Origin: CAJQLB01 sp905479065
GTDB taxonomy: Bacteria; Bacteroidota; Bacteroidia; Flavobacteriales; Flavobacteriaceae
NCBI GenBank assembly: GCA_943846735.1
Contig: OX044364.1
Location: forward strand, 2,480,001 to 2,544,000
DNA length: 64,000 nucleotides
Direction of reading: 5' to 3'
Below the pieces are notes generated by a model. It did not search any database. It saw nothing but the letters and a program-made list of their open reading frames with translations, and was not told the DNA's origin. Below are positions 35,928 to 45,386 of the stretch, piece after piece. Position numbers and translations under genes: made by a program. Numbering within the stretch: the stretch's first letter is position 1; every line of letters starts with the position of its first letter.

Positions 35928-37547
35928 TTAGCTATTCATAGAAATTAGAAACTCTTCGTTATTTCTTGTTTGCTTGAATCGATCATTGATAAATTCCATC
36001 GCTTCAACAGGATTCATGTCGGCTAAATACTTTCGCATTACCCACATCCTTTGAATGGTAGTCTCGCTTAATAGAATGTCATCTCGTCTCGTGCTCGATG
36101 AGGTGAGATCGATGGCAGGGAATATGCGTCTATTTGATATTTTTCTATCTAATTGTAATTCCATGTTACCTGTACCTTTGAATTCTTCAAAAATAACTTC
36201 ATCCATTTTTGAACCTGTTTCTGTAAGGGCAGTAGCAATAATCGTTAAAGATCCGCCATTTTCAATATTTCTTGCTGCTCCAAAAAATCGTTTGGGTTTA
36301 TGAAGTGCATTTGCGTCAACACCACCACTTAATATTTTTCCCGAAGCCGGTTGCACAGTATTATAGGCTCTAGCTAAACGCGTTATGGAGTCTAAAAGTA
36401 TTACAACATCGTGGCCACACTCTACTAATCGTTTGGCTTTTTCTAAAACAATGTCTGCAATTTTCACATGCTCATGGGCTTCTTTATCGAATGTTGAAGC
36501 GATTACTTCACCACGAACGTTTCGTTGCATGTCAGTCACTTCCTCTGGTCGTTCATCAATGAGTAAAATCATTAAATAAACCTCTGGATGATTTGCAGCA
36601 ATAGCATTCGCAACGTCTTTTAGTAACATTGTTTTTCCAGTTTTTGGCTGCGATACGATCATACCTCTTTGACCTTTACCAATAGGTGCAAACAAATCCA
36701 TAATCCGCGAGGAAATAGTACTTTGTTTTTCAGCTATGTTAAATTTCTCTTGCGGAAATAAAGGGGTCAGATGCTCAAATGACACACGGTCTCTAACAAC
36801 TTGGGGATCTAAACCGTTAATTTTTGTAACTTTTATTAAGGGGAAGTATTTTTCACCTTCTTTTGGAGGTCTCACTTGACCCAAAACAGTATCTCCTTTC
36901 TTTAACCCAAATAATCTAATTTGAGATTGAGATACATAAATGTCATCAGGTGATGACAAATAATTATAATCTGAAGAACGTAAAAAACCGTACCCATCTG
37001 ACATGACATCTAACACACCTTCACTTTCTATAATAGCATCAAATTCAAAATCCGGTTCTCGGTAGCGATTTCTGTTATCTTTATTTCCAGTATCTTTTTG
37101 ATTTTGATTTCCATTACCACGATTTTGGTTTCTTTGTGGTGTTTTATGGTCTCTAGAAGGGCGATTTTTACCTTCACTCTGAGGTTGTTTTACAGGTGCT
37201 TTCCGAGGTTCTTGAATATTTGTTTTATCAGTTTTAGCAACTTTTTCAGTCACTTTTGATTTGGGCTCCTCTTTTGTTGTTTTAGGCGTAGATGGTTTTT
37301 CTTTTTGCTTAAAATCTATTTGTTTTTGATTACCATCATTTTTTGTACGCTGAACACGTTCTCGCCTAGGTTTTGGTTTCTTTACCTCCTCGGTTTTGAT
37401 GGCACTTGGATTTGCTGCTTGATGATCTAATATTTGGTATACTAAATCTAATTTTTTAAGTGAGCGATATTTTGAAATATTGAGCCCTTTAGCTAATTCC
37501 TGCAATTCAGGTAGCTTCATTTCTTTTAATTGTGAAATTTCAAACAT
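35928..37547 (-). CDS. rho: Transcription termination factor Rho
   Basis: A hexameric RNA-dependent helicase that ends transcription, 539 aa. The N-terminal Rho_N helices (MFEISQLKEMKLPELQELAKGLNISKYRSLKK) are followed by a long Lys/Gln/Asn/Arg-rich disordered insertion (about 50-170). The cold-shock-like RNA-binding domain then reads GVLDVMSDGYGFLRSSDYNY. The ATPase has Walker A SQPKTGKTML, the VYLMILLIDERPEEVTD segment, the Q-loop and the R-loop region. The insertion explains the excess over the 419 aa of E. coli Rho and is normal for Bacteroidota. Confidence 0.97.
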   Translation of the reverse strand: MFEISQLKEMKLPELQELAKGLNISKYRSLKKLDLVYQILDHQAANPSAIKTEEVKKPKPRRERVQRTKNDGNQKQIDFKQKEKPSTPKTTKEEPKSKVTEKVAKTDKTNIQEPRKAPVKQPQSEGKNRPSRDHKTPQRNQNRGNGNQNQKDTGNKDNRNRYREPDFEFDAIIESEGVLDVMSDGYGFLRSSDYNYLSSPDDIYVSQSQIRLFGLKKGDTVLGQVRPPKEGEKYFPLIKVTKINGLDPQVVRDRVSFEHLTPLFPQEKFNIAEKQSTISSRIMDLFAPIGKGQRGMIVSQPKTGKTMLLKDVANAIAANHPEVYLMILLIDERPEEVTDMQRNVRGEVIASTFDKEAHEHVKIADIVLEKAKRLVECGHDVVILLDSITRLARAYNTVQPASGKILSGGVDANALHKPKRFFGAARNIENGGSLTIIATALTETGSKMDEVIFEEFKGTGNMELQLDRKISNRRIFPAIDLTSSSTRRDDILLSETTIQRMWVMRKYLADMNPVEAMEFINDRFKQTRNNEEFLISMNS

Positions 37548-37755
37548 GTTTGATTTGAATAATTAGTTTTGAGAAATTAGTCTTTTGATTCCTTATACGG
37601 GATGTTGAAGAAAAATTTGAATTATGATTTTTTTGAAGATTAATTGTGTAAGCCACAGATTCATTACACATTAACGATGCAATGATACAACTTTATTTCC
37701 AATAATGTAGTAAGGTTTGAAAAGAAACCATTATTTTTGGCTCTAATTCTGGAAA

Positions 37756-38166
37756 ATGATTCAACGAATACAATCGGTTTATTTATTAATAGCTGCAGGC
37801 TTGTCTGCGGGAATAATATTTTTATGTCATTTGTGGATTAATATAAAAGGCGATTATGTTTATGCGCAAGACGAAACGTTTTATTTTGCCTGTTTTATTG
37901 GATCCTCTGTGTTATCATTGATATCGATTTTAAATTTTAAGAAACGACAGCTACAATTTGTTTTGGGTCGTCTGAACATCATATTAAACTTTATTTTACT
38001 AGGATTATTTGTATTTAGATCGCTAAATATATCTGGAGAAACTGATGTTTCTGAGAAAGGTATTGGGATGCTTATACCTGTTTTATCTATCGTTTTGTTG
38101 GCTTTGGCCAACAAAGCCATTAAAAAGGATGAGGATCTTGTAAAATCTGTAGATCGATTGAGATAA
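37756..38166 (+). CDS. DUF4293 family membrane protein
   Basis: A 136-aa integral membrane protein with four predicted helices: 6-27, 43-60, 70-90 and 104-120. The opening MIQRIQSVYLLIAAGLSAG and the short C-terminal LANKAIKKDEDLVKSVDRLR match DUF4293, a Bacteroidota family found next to rho. Function is unknown. It is divergent from rho (208-bp gap) and has its own terminator. Confidence 0.87.
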   Translation: MIQRIQSVYLLIAAGLSAGIIFLCHLWINIKGDYVYAQDETFYFACFIGSSVLSLISILNFKKRQLQFVLGRLNIILNFILLGLFVFRSLNISGETDVSEKGIGMLIPVLSIVLLALANKAIKKDEDLVKSVDRLR

Positions 38167-38195
38167 ACCTATCATCTTAGTAGTAATAGTGCGTT

Positions 38196-38226
38196 AAAAC
38201 CCAAAGTTTACTTTGGGTTTTTTTAT
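38196..38226. terminator. Terminator between DUF4293 and phosphodiesterase genes
   Basis: An 11-bp stem AAAACCCAAAG / CTTTGGGTTTT with a TTTA loop and T run lies between convergent genes, serving the DUF4293 gene and perhaps both. Confidence 0.88.
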
Positions 38227-38714
38227 CTTTGAAATTCAATTACTTCCAATTTTTTTATGTTTTTACCGTCTATTTCAAAACGGACCATGGTCCTTACCTT
38301 GTGAAATCCATGTGTTCCTATTGCCCCCGGATTTATATGTAGTAAGTTTAAAGTCTTATCATGCATTATTTTTAGAATGTGAGAGTGACCAGTTATAAAA
38401 ATATCAGGTGGATTTCGTTTTAATTCATCACGTACTTGAGAATTGTATTTTGGTGGATAACCGCCAATGTGAGTTATCCAAACATTGACGCCTTCACATT
38501 TAAATTTTAAATGCTTCGGAAATTCGTTACGTATTTGAGAATTATCGATGTTTCCATAAACCGCATGTAATTGTTTTAAGGATTTCAGAGTATCGGTTAC
38601 ATGTAAATCACCAATATCACCGGCATGCCATACCTCGTCTGCTTGTTTGACATATTTGATCATTTTTTTATCGATGTAACTATGTGTGTCAGACAAAAGA
38701 AGTATTTTTTTCAT
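38223..38714 (-). CDS. Metallophosphoesterase, YfcE/MJ0936 type
   Basis: A 163-aa calcineurin-like phosphodiesterase. Metal-ligand motifs in order are LLSDTHSYID (D-x-H), AGDIGD, VYGNIDN, THIGGYP and ITGHSHILK (GHxH). The length and simplicity match the YfcE/MJ0936 group, which hydrolyse phosphodiesters in vitro with unclear natural substrates. It ends almost on top of the DUF4293 terminator and is divergent from truA. Confidence 0.92.
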   Translation of the reverse strand: MKKILLLSDTHSYIDKKMIKYVKQADEVWHAGDIGDLHVTDTLKSLKQLHAVYGNIDNSQIRNEFPKHLKFKCEGVNVWITHIGGYPPKYNSQVRDELKRNPPDIFITGHSHILKIMHDKTLNLLHINPGAIGTHGFHKVRTMVRFEIDGKNIKKLEVIEFQR

Positions 38715-38786
38715 TAAGAAAATATTGTGAGCCGTAACTAGTTATTCTAATTATATTTGTTTCAAAAACAAAAATAGAAGATTCAT

Positions 38787-39551
38787 TTGAGATATTTTAT
38801 TGAACTTTCATATAATGGTAAACATTACCATGGATGGCAGCGTCAGCCGAATGCAATTTCGGTGCAAGAGATTCTTGAGGATGGTTTATTTTTATTGCTA
38901 AAAACATCAGTCACTATATATGGTGCTGGAAGAACAGATGCCGGTGTGCATGCTAAACAAATGTTTGCTCATTTTGACATTGATGTTTCAATAAACACGG
39001 AAGCTTTGGTTTTTAGATTAAATTCATTTTTACCCAAGGACATAAGTGTTCAAAGCATTCGTCAGGTAAATTCAGATGTGCATGCACGTTTCAATGCTCA
39101 AAGTAGGGAGTACTATTACGTTATCTCTTTAAAAAAGGATGTTTTTAATTATGAATGTTCTTATTATTATAAGAAAAATCTCAATATTCAAAAAATGAAT
39201 GAGGTCGCAGATATACTATGCAAATACTCAGACTTTAAATGCTTTTCGAGGAGTAACACTGATGTTAAAACATACAATTGCAATATCATGCTAGCCAAAT
39301 GGGTTTTAGATGCAGATAGTCAATTGATATTTACGATTCAAGCAGATCGTTTTTTACGCAACATGGTAAGGGCTATTGTAGGAACTATGATTGACGTCGG
39401 TTTGGGAATAACTTCCACTGAAAGATTTCATGAAATTTTAAAATCAAGAGACAGAAGAGAAGCAGGAGCTTCAGCGCCAGCAAATGGTTTGTTTTTGTCA
39501 CAAATAATTTATGATAACACTATATTTCTTTTAAATGGCGAAAGTAAGTAA
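38787..39551 (+). CDS. truA: tRNA pseudouridine(38-40) synthase TruA
   Basis: Modifies U38-U40 in the tRNA anticodon stem. Length is 254 aa with catalytic Asp51 in YGAGRTDAGVHAKQ. FIELSYNGKHYHGWQRQP at the N-terminus and FLRNMVRAIVGTMIDVG later are family signatures. The start is a TTG at 38787: homology begins at RYFIELSYNG, and no ATG precedes it in frame. The gene overlaps the ABC transporter start by 17 nt. Confidence 0.95.
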   Translation: MRYFIELSYNGKHYHGWQRQPNAISVQEILEDGLFLLLKTSVTIYGAGRTDAGVHAKQMFAHFDIDVSINTEALVFRLNSFLPKDISVQSIRQVNSDVHARFNAQSREYYYVISLKKDVFNYECSYYYKKNLNIQKMNEVADILCKYSDFKCFSRSNTDVKTYNCNIMLAKWVLDADSQLIFTIQADRFLRNMVRAIVGTMIDVGLGITSTERFHEILKSRDRREAGASAPANGLFLSQIIYDNTIFLLNGESK

Positions 39552-41301
39552 AGAAGTTTTTGATGTTGGTTTGTTTAAAAGGTTATTAACGTTTATCAAA
39601 CCTTACAATCATATTTTTGGAATAACACTTTTGGCTGTTTTTGGGTTGGCAATTTTTGGTGCAATAAGACCCAAAGTTCTGCAGTTAGCAATTGATGATA
39701 ATATTGCTGCCAAACTTGATGTTGGATTCCTAAACCACATGCTTGTTTATGGCGGACTTCTCCTATTGGAAGTCATTTCAAACCTATTATTTATATATTT
39801 TGCAAGTTGGCTTGGTCAATCTGTTGTAAGAGATATTCGTGTCAAACTTTTTGAACATATTTTGAAATTTAAAATGAAATATTATGACAATTCTTCTGTT
39901 GGTTTATTAATTACAAGAGCAGTAACAGATATGGAACGAATTGCAGATATTTTTGGGCAAGGGTTATTCATGATTTTCAGTGATTTATTAAAAATGTTTT
40001 TAGTAGCGTGTGTAATGACATATATGAATTGGAAGCTAAGTATTATTGTTTTTTTTACACTTCCTGTAATTCTTTTTGCTACAAAGATTTTTCAGAAATA
40101 CATGAAAAAAGCGTTCGAAGAAGTTAGAACAGAGGTTTCTAATTTAAATTCATTTGTGCAAGAACGCGTTACAGGCATGAAAATCTTGCAATTATTTACA
40201 CGCGAAGATATTGAATACACCAATTTTAAAAAAATCAATAACAGACACAAAAAGGGATGGTTGAAAACTGTTTGGTATAACTCTATTTTTTTTCCAATTG
40301 CAGAATTACTATCATCCATAACTTTAGCAATGATTGTTTGGTTTGGTGGTCTTAATGTCGTGAATCAGCAGTTAACGACCTTGGGTGATTTGACAGCTTT
40401 CATTATGTTTATTCCAATGATGTTTAGACCGTTAAATCAAATTGCCAACAAATTTAATACCTTACAAATGGGTATGATAGCAGCAGATCGTGTTTTTAAA
40501 GTTTTAGACACCTCATCAAATATCAATGATTCTGGAGCCTTAGTTGCTTCTAATTTAAAAGGAGAGATTGCATTTAAAAAAGTGCACTTTTCTTATGTTG
40601 AGGAGGAAGAAGTGCTCAAGGGAATTTCCTTCACTGTCAAGCCAGGAGAAACAGTGGCAATTGTTGGAGCAACTGGAGCAGGAAAATCTACAATTATCAA
40701 CTTATTAAATAGATTTTACACGATTGACACAGGCGATATTTACATTGATAATGTACGTATTAATGATTTTACGCTTAATTCTTTAAGAAAACAAATTGCT
40801 GTTGTACTACAAGATGTTTTTACCTTTGCAGATACAATTTTGAATAATATTACTCTAAAGAATTCTGATATTTCGGAAGAGGATGTGATTGTTGCGGCCA
40901 AGCAAATAGGAATCCATGATTTTATTATGGAATTACCAAATGGCTATCATTATAACGTGAAAGAACGTGGAGTGATGTTATCCTCAGGTCAACGTCAGCT
41001 GATTTCTTTTTTAAGAGCGTATGTTGCAAATCCGAGCATCTTGATTTTGGATGAAGCGACATCATCTGTCGATGCCTACTCTGAGCAGCTTATCCAGGAG
41101 GCAACTGATAAAATCACAAAAGGAAGAACCTCGATAGTGATTGCACACCGCTTAGCCACTATTAAGAAAGCAAACAAGATTATTGTTATGGATTCAGGCA
41201 GGATTGTGGAGCAGGGGACACATTTAGAATTACTAAAAAAAGAGAATGGTTATTACCGTAATTTATATGAGGTCCAGTTTTTACAAGAGGAGGTCGTTTA
41301 A
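39535..41301 (+). CDS. ABC exporter with fused permease and ATPase (MsbA-like)
   Basis: A 588-aa half-transporter that would work as a dimer. Six membrane helices occupy about 20-310. The ATPase shows Walker A GATGAGKST, Q-loop VVLQDVF, signature LSSGQRQLISFLRA, Walker B ILILDEATSSVD and H-loop IAHRLAT. The ABC signature LSSGQ is typical of lipid/drug exporters. Flavobacterial homologues are often called MsbA or multidrug exporters, and the substrate cannot be decided. It overlaps truA by 17 nt and converges with cdaA 2 nt apart. Confidence 0.92.
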   Translation: MAKVSKEVFDVGLFKRLLTFIKPYNHIFGITLLAVFGLAIFGAIRPKVLQLAIDDNIAAKLDVGFLNHMLVYGGLLLLEVISNLLFIYFASWLGQSVVRDIRVKLFEHILKFKMKYYDNSSVGLLITRAVTDMERIADIFGQGLFMIFSDLLKMFLVACVMTYMNWKLSIIVFFTLPVILFATKIFQKYMKKAFEEVRTEVSNLNSFVQERVTGMKILQLFTREDIEYTNFKKINNRHKKGWLKTVWYNSIFFPIAELLSSITLAMIVWFGGLNVVNQQLTTLGDLTAFIMFIPMMFRPLNQIANKFNTLQMGMIAADRVFKVLDTSSNINDSGALVASNLKGEIAFKKVHFSYVEEEEVLKGISFTVKPGETVAIVGATGAGKSTIINLLNRFYTIDTGDIYIDNVRINDFTLNSLRKQIAVVLQDVFTFADTILNNITLKNSDISEEDVIVAAKQIGIHDFIMELPNGYHYNVKERGVMLSSGQRQLISFLRAYVANPSILILDEATSSVDAYSEQLIQEATDKITKGRTSIVIAHRLATIKKANKIIVMDSGRIVEQGTHLELLKKENGYYRNLYEVQFLQEEVV

Positions 41302-41303
41302 AA

Positions 41304-42089
41304 CTATGATAATTCTGTCTTTATTTTTTCAGTAAGCTCCTCGGTATTTTTATAAATTACAAATTCTCCATTTTTTAAATACGACACTTGTCCAGTTTCT
41401 TCAGAAACAACAATCGCAATAGCATCAGTTTTTTCAGTAATTCCTACGGCAGCCCGATGTCTTAATCCAAATCTTTCAGGAATATTTTTCTCATTATTTA
41501 CAGGAAGGATGACACGTGTTGCCTTTATGATATTATCTGCAATAATGATGGCACCGTCATGGAGAGGGCTATTTTTAAAAAAAATACTTTCTAAAATAGG
41601 TTGTGTTACTTGGATATTCATTTCATCTCCTGTTGAAATTAGAAAATCGAGGTTGTTATTTCTTTCTAAAACAATCAAGGCACCTGTCTTAGAACTTCCC
41701 ATTTTTACGCATGCCGCAACAATAATATCTGCCTTTGTCTCATTTAAAGAGGTTGTCTTTAAAAATTTAAAACGTTTGGAAAATTTACTTTTTGTAGCAA
41801 AATTGGTGGAACCTACCATCAATAAAAATTTCCTTATTTCAGGTTGAAAAACAACAATTAGTGCGATTATTCCAACACTCATAAAGCCTCCAAAAATGCT
41901 ACTCAATAACTCCATCTCTAGCGCACTTGTGAGTCTTGAGGCTAAATAAATAAAGATTATTCCAATAAAGATATTTATAGCAACCGTGCCTTTTATAAGC
42001 TTATAAACATAATAAAGGAGTAGGGCCACTAGTATAACGTCTATAACATCTATTACGGTAAACTTTAAGAGATCGTCAAATAATTCCAA
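41304..42089 (-). CDS. cdaA: Diadenylate cyclase CdaA (c-di-AMP synthase)
   Basis: A membrane-bound enzyme making cyclic di-AMP from two ATP, 261 aa. Three N-terminal helices (about 10-85) precede the DAC domain. The catalytic DGA motif is in LHDGAIIIADN and the RHR motif in GLRHRAAVGITEKTDA. The order matches the CdaA/YbbP family. Adjacent folP echoes the pairing seen in Bacteroidota, where folP and cdaA flank a small lipoprotein gene. c-di-AMP usually serves in osmotic and K+ control. Confidence 0.95.
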   Translation of the reverse strand: MELFDDLLKFTVIDVIDVILVALLLYYVYKLIKGTVAINIFIGIIFIYLASRLTSALEMELLSSIFGGFMSVGIIALIVVFQPEIRKFLLMVGSTNFATKSKFSKRFKFLKTTSLNETKADIIVAACVKMGSSKTGALIVLERNNNLDFLISTGDEMNIQVTQPILESIFFKNSPLHDGAIIIADNIIKATRVILPVNNEKNIPERFGLRHRAAVGITEKTDAIAIVVSEETGQVSYLKNGEFVIYKNTEELTEKIKTELS

Positions 42090-42124
42090 TGGACTTTTTA
42101 GTTTAAAAATTTCACTAAATATAG

Positions 42125-42811
42125 TTAATTATTGATGAATTCTTCAAAGGCAAGTTCGACATTTCCATTCGTCCATGTTAGGAGCTCAGATCTTACATTA
42201 ATGTAATCTTGAAAACTTAAATTTTGATTGTAACTCGTATAAAGTTTTATTTTTTCATTTTCCGCTACACCTGTTGTTATACTTTCAGCAAGTTGATTTA
42301 AGATGACATTAGAGCTTATCCCGTCTTTATCACTTAAATGACTTATGTTTACAGAATCTTTCGAAAAGATAGTTGCTAAAATAACCTTGTCAAATTTGTT
42401 TAAGTTTATCTTATTGCTAATGCCACTTGTAGGAATCGGTTGATGATAAATTGTTTTGGTAAACTCAATAAAGGATAAATTATTAGTCTGTTCATTAAAG
42501 CATGTAAAATAATTTTTAGCATTTTTATTTGAATGCATCCCTGTAGAGTGTCGCTTTTCTTGTAAAAATTTTAGATGTGGGAAAAGTTGTTTTAGGGTTA
42601 AACGCTTGTCAATATTTACCAACCAATTAGTGGAACTAATCATGTTGTTTCTGTTTAATACAGCGGCTTTTTTATGGTCGTTGTAAAAAACATAAATTGG
42701 TGATACATCTACTATAGTTGTGATATCATTATTCGATGATACGGGTAATTCTAATGTTTTGTCAACACAAGAATATATGCATAGTATGTAAACAATTAAA
42801 AGTTTTTTCAT
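42125..42811 (-). CDS. Hypothetical lipoprotein between folP and cdaA
   Basis: A 228-aa protein with a short lipoprotein signal (Cys15 in LCIYSC). The mature part is mixed alpha/beta with no recognised motif; features include FYNDHKKAAVLNRNN and FNEQTNNLSFIEFTKTIYH. The start ATG overlaps the folP stop by 4 nt (ATGA), indicating translational coupling, and cdaA follows 35 nt downstream. Homologues in this position are likely in relatives, but the function is unknown. Confidence 0.7.
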   Translation of the reverse strand: MKKLLIVYILCIYSCVDKTLELPVSSNNDITTIVDVSPIYVFYNDHKKAAVLNRNNMISSTNWLVNIDKRLTLKQLFPHLKFLQEKRHSTGMHSNKNAKNYFTCFNEQTNNLSFIEFTKTIYHQPIPTSGISNKINLNKFDKVILATIFSKDSVNISHLSDKDGISSNVILNQLAESITTGVAENEKIKLYTSYNQNLSFQDYINVRSELLTWTNGNVELAFEEFINN

Positions 42812-43653
42812 GGATTGAGTTGGTCAGTAATTGCGATGCATTGCATAGCCTCTTTGACGTCATGAACTCGCAAAACATTAGCGCCATGCATTAAAGAAAC
42901 AGTATTTAAAGAAGTAGTTCCGTTGAGTGCTTTATCTGGGGTTGTGTCTAATAATTTATAAATCATTGATTTCCTGGAAACACCAACAAGAATAGGCATG
43001 TCTAGGACTGCAAGTAAGTTTAGTTCGCTCAACAAATGATAATTTTGTTTTAGTGTTTTTGCAAAACCAAATCCGGGATCGATTATCAAGTCATTGATTT
43101 TATGAGCTCGAGCGGCATGAATTCGCTCTGAAAAATAATAGATGATATCTTTTGTCAAATTATCGTAATCAAGATGATCTTGCATATTTTTAGGAGTGCC
43201 TTTCATGTGCATCATAATGTAAGGGACTCCCATATCCCCAACAACCTTCATCATGTTATCATCCATCTTACCTGCTGAAATATCGTTAATCATCGCTGCT
43301 CCTGACTGAATACATTGATATGCTACACGACTCCTAAAAGTGTCTATTGATAAAATAATATCTGGAAATGTACTCACTAAAAGTTCAACAACTTGAATGA
43401 GGCGCTTTAACTCCTCTTCTTCAGTAACAGCCATAGATCCAGGACGAGAGCTGCAAGCTCCCACATCGATAAAAGTGGCACCCTCCAGTAGCATCTTTTC
43501 AACTTGTTTTAAAATTGAAGTTGTATCGTTGTAATGACCACCGTCAAAAAATGAGTCAGGAGTTATGTTTAAAATTCCCATGATTTTTGGATGGGATACA
43601 TCAATGAGTTTGCCGTTGCAATTAATAGTCATTTTTACAGTATTATCTGTCAA
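42808..43653 (-). CDS. folP: Dihydropteroate synthase
   Basis: Condenses p-aminobenzoate with dihydropterin pyrophosphate in folate synthesis, the target of sulfonamides. Length is 281 aa with a TIM-barrel fold. Motifs are MGILNITPDSFFDGG, FIDVGACSSRPGS, INDISAGK, IMMHMKG, LIIDPGFGFAKT and VGVSRKSM. The Pro/Gly and Arg residues expected in the pterin site are all present. It overlaps the following lipoprotein gene by 4 nt. Confidence 0.96.
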   Translation of the reverse strand: MTDNTVKMTINCNGKLIDVSHPKIMGILNITPDSFFDGGHYNDTTSILKQVEKMLLEGATFIDVGACSSRPGSMAVTEEEELKRLIQVVELLVSTFPDIILSIDTFRSRVAYQCIQSGAAMINDISAGKMDDNMMKVVGDMGVPYIMMHMKGTPKNMQDHLDYDNLTKDIIYYFSERIHAARAHKINDLIIDPGFGFAKTLKQNYHLLSELNLLAVLDMPILVGVSRKSMIYKLLDTTPDKALNGTTSLNTVSLMHGANVLRVHDVKEAMQCIAITDQLNP

Positions 43654-43727
43654 TTATTCGCTGTTTTAAAATAAACTTTGAATAGTCTTAAATTTACGCG
43701 AAATTTACGCAAAATTCATATGACTTT

Positions 43728-44264
43728 ATGGAAAATACATCAAAACAATATGATGACATAATTCATGTCTGTAGAGAGTTATTTACTAAAAAAATGAGTG
43801 ACTATGGTAGTGCCTGGAGAATATTAAGACTACCATCCCTGACAGATCAAATTTTTATAAAGGCTCAGCGAATTCGTGGCCTTCAACAAAATGACAAGCG
43901 TAGAGTGGATGAAGGCCAAGAGAGTGAATTTATTGGTGTTATAAACTATTGTATTATGGCACTCATACAACTTGAAAGGGGTGTTGTTGAACAACCAGAT
44001 TTATCTTTAGAATTAGCATTAAATCTTTACAATCAACAAATTGATATTACAAAAAAACTAATGCAGGATAAAAATCATGACTATGGAGAAGCATGGAGAG
44101 ATATGCGTGTAAGCTCTTTAACAGATTTAATTTTACAGAAATTATTACGTGTTAAAGAGATTGAAAATAATGCAGGTAAAACTTTGGTGAGTGAAGGAAT
44201 CGATGCTAATTATCAAGACATGATAAATTACGCTGTTTTTGCGATGATACATTTAAAGAGATAA
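43728..44264 (+). CDS. DUF1599 protein with two internal copies of the domain
   Basis: A 178-aa cytoplasmic protein built from two similar halves (about 5-85 and 100-178). Each half reads DYGxAWRxxRxxSLTDxIxxKxxRxxxxxN, followed by a Glu-Gly and INYxxxAxIxLxR pattern. The layout matches DUF1599, described in some resources as a nucleotide-modification-associated domain; I am not certain of that link. Function unknown. It starts the plus-strand run DUF1599, BT_3928, tpiA, methyltransferase, prmA, clpS, with gaps of 2-19 nt or overlaps. Confidence 0.85.
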   Translation: MENTSKQYDDIIHVCRELFTKKMSDYGSAWRILRLPSLTDQIFIKAQRIRGLQQNDKRRVDEGQESEFIGVINYCIMALIQLERGVVEQPDLSLELALNLYNQQIDITKKLMQDKNHDYGEAWRDMRVSSLTDLILQKLLRVKEIENNAGKTLVSEGIDANYQDMINYAVFAMIHLKR

Positions 44265-44266
44265 AT

Positions 44267-45379
44267 ATGAAATTTTTAGTTCACTTCAGTAGGATTTTTG
44301 TTGGAATCTTATTTATAATATCTGGATTAATTAAACTTAATGATCCCCTCGGTTTTTCCTATAAATTACAAGAGTATTTTAGTGTGGATGTTTTAAATAT
44401 TCCCTTTTTAGAACCTTATGCATTAGCTATTTCGGTATTTGTAGTAGTTTTTGAAGTTGTTTTGGGAGTCTTTTTACTTATTGGATATAAATCAAAGCTA
44501 ACAGTTTGGAGTTTGATGTCCATGATTGTCTTTTTTACATTTTTAACATTTTACTCTGCTTACTTTGATAAAGTAAAGGACTGTGGATGTTTTGGTGATG
44601 CACTGAAATTAACACCTTGGGAGAGCTTTACCAAAGATGTAGTTCTTCTCTTCTTTATTGTGATTTTATTTCGAGGTGTACGACATATTAAGCCATTATT
44701 TAACAGTCTTTTTACTACGATTGTTGCCGTACTTACTGTGTTTTTTTGTTTGTGGTTTGGTTATCATGTTTTGATGCATTTACCATCAAAGGATTTTAGA
44801 GCCTATAAAATTGGGGACAATCTCATAGAAAACATGAATATCCCTGACGATGCTCCAAAAGCAATTCAAGAGTTTACATGGACCTTTAACGTCAATGGAG
44901 AAGTTCAGCAGTTTGTAACTAACGGAAGCTATCCTGATGTTTCGGGAAGTTATATTGGGGTGACATCAAAAGTAATCAAGGAGGGATATGAGCCTTTAAT
45001 ATTAGATTTTTCAATAGAGAGTGATGAAGGTGAAGATTTGACAGAGGAAACACTGCAAAAAGAAAATTTGATTTTAATTATATCTTACAATTTAGATACA
45101 GCTGATGAGGCTGGTATGTACAAGTTAAAAAAGATATCTGATGACGCCATTGATAAAGGATATACGGTTGTTGGCTTATCATCGTCCAGTGCTTCAACAA
45201 AACAAAGAGTAAAAGATAAATTTCAATTTAATTTTAATTTTTTTCTGTGTGATGAAAAAGCACTGAAAACTGTAGTTCGCTCAAATCCAGGCATCATGGA
45301 GTTAGATGTTGGAACCGTAAAGCAAAAATTACATTGGAATGATTTTGAAAAATTAATTCTAGATAATTCAAAAAAATAA
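44267..45379 (+). CDS. BT_3928-family DoxX-like membrane protein
   Basis: A 370-aa membrane protein. Four DoxX-like helices occupy about 8-135 (FSRIFVGILFIISGLIKLNDPLGFSYKLQEYF). A further membrane segment lies near 150-170, then a periplasmic region and a C-terminal domain (about 250-368). That domain looks like a thioredoxin fold but lacks CxxC. A short KDCGCFGDA motif follows helix 3. BT_3928-family proteins are restricted to Bacteroidota, and the role (redox or quinone-linked) is only inferred. Starts 2 nt after DUF1599. Confidence 0.88.
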   Translation: MKFLVHFSRIFVGILFIISGLIKLNDPLGFSYKLQEYFSVDVLNIPFLEPYALAISVFVVVFEVVLGVFLLIGYKSKLTVWSLMSMIVFFTFLTFYSAYFDKVKDCGCFGDALKLTPWESFTKDVVLLFFIVILFRGVRHIKPLFNSLFTTIVAVLTVFFCLWFGYHVLMHLPSKDFRAYKIGDNLIENMNIPDDAPKAIQEFTWTFNVNGEVQQFVTNGSYPDVSGSYIGVTSKVIKEGYEPLILDFSIESDEGEDLTEETLQKENLILIISYNLDTADEAGMYKLKKISDDAIDKGYTVVGLSSSSASTKQRVKDKFQFNFNFFLCDEKALKTVVRSNPGIMELDVGTVKQKLHWNDFEKLILDNSKK

Positions 45380-45386
45380 AAACATA

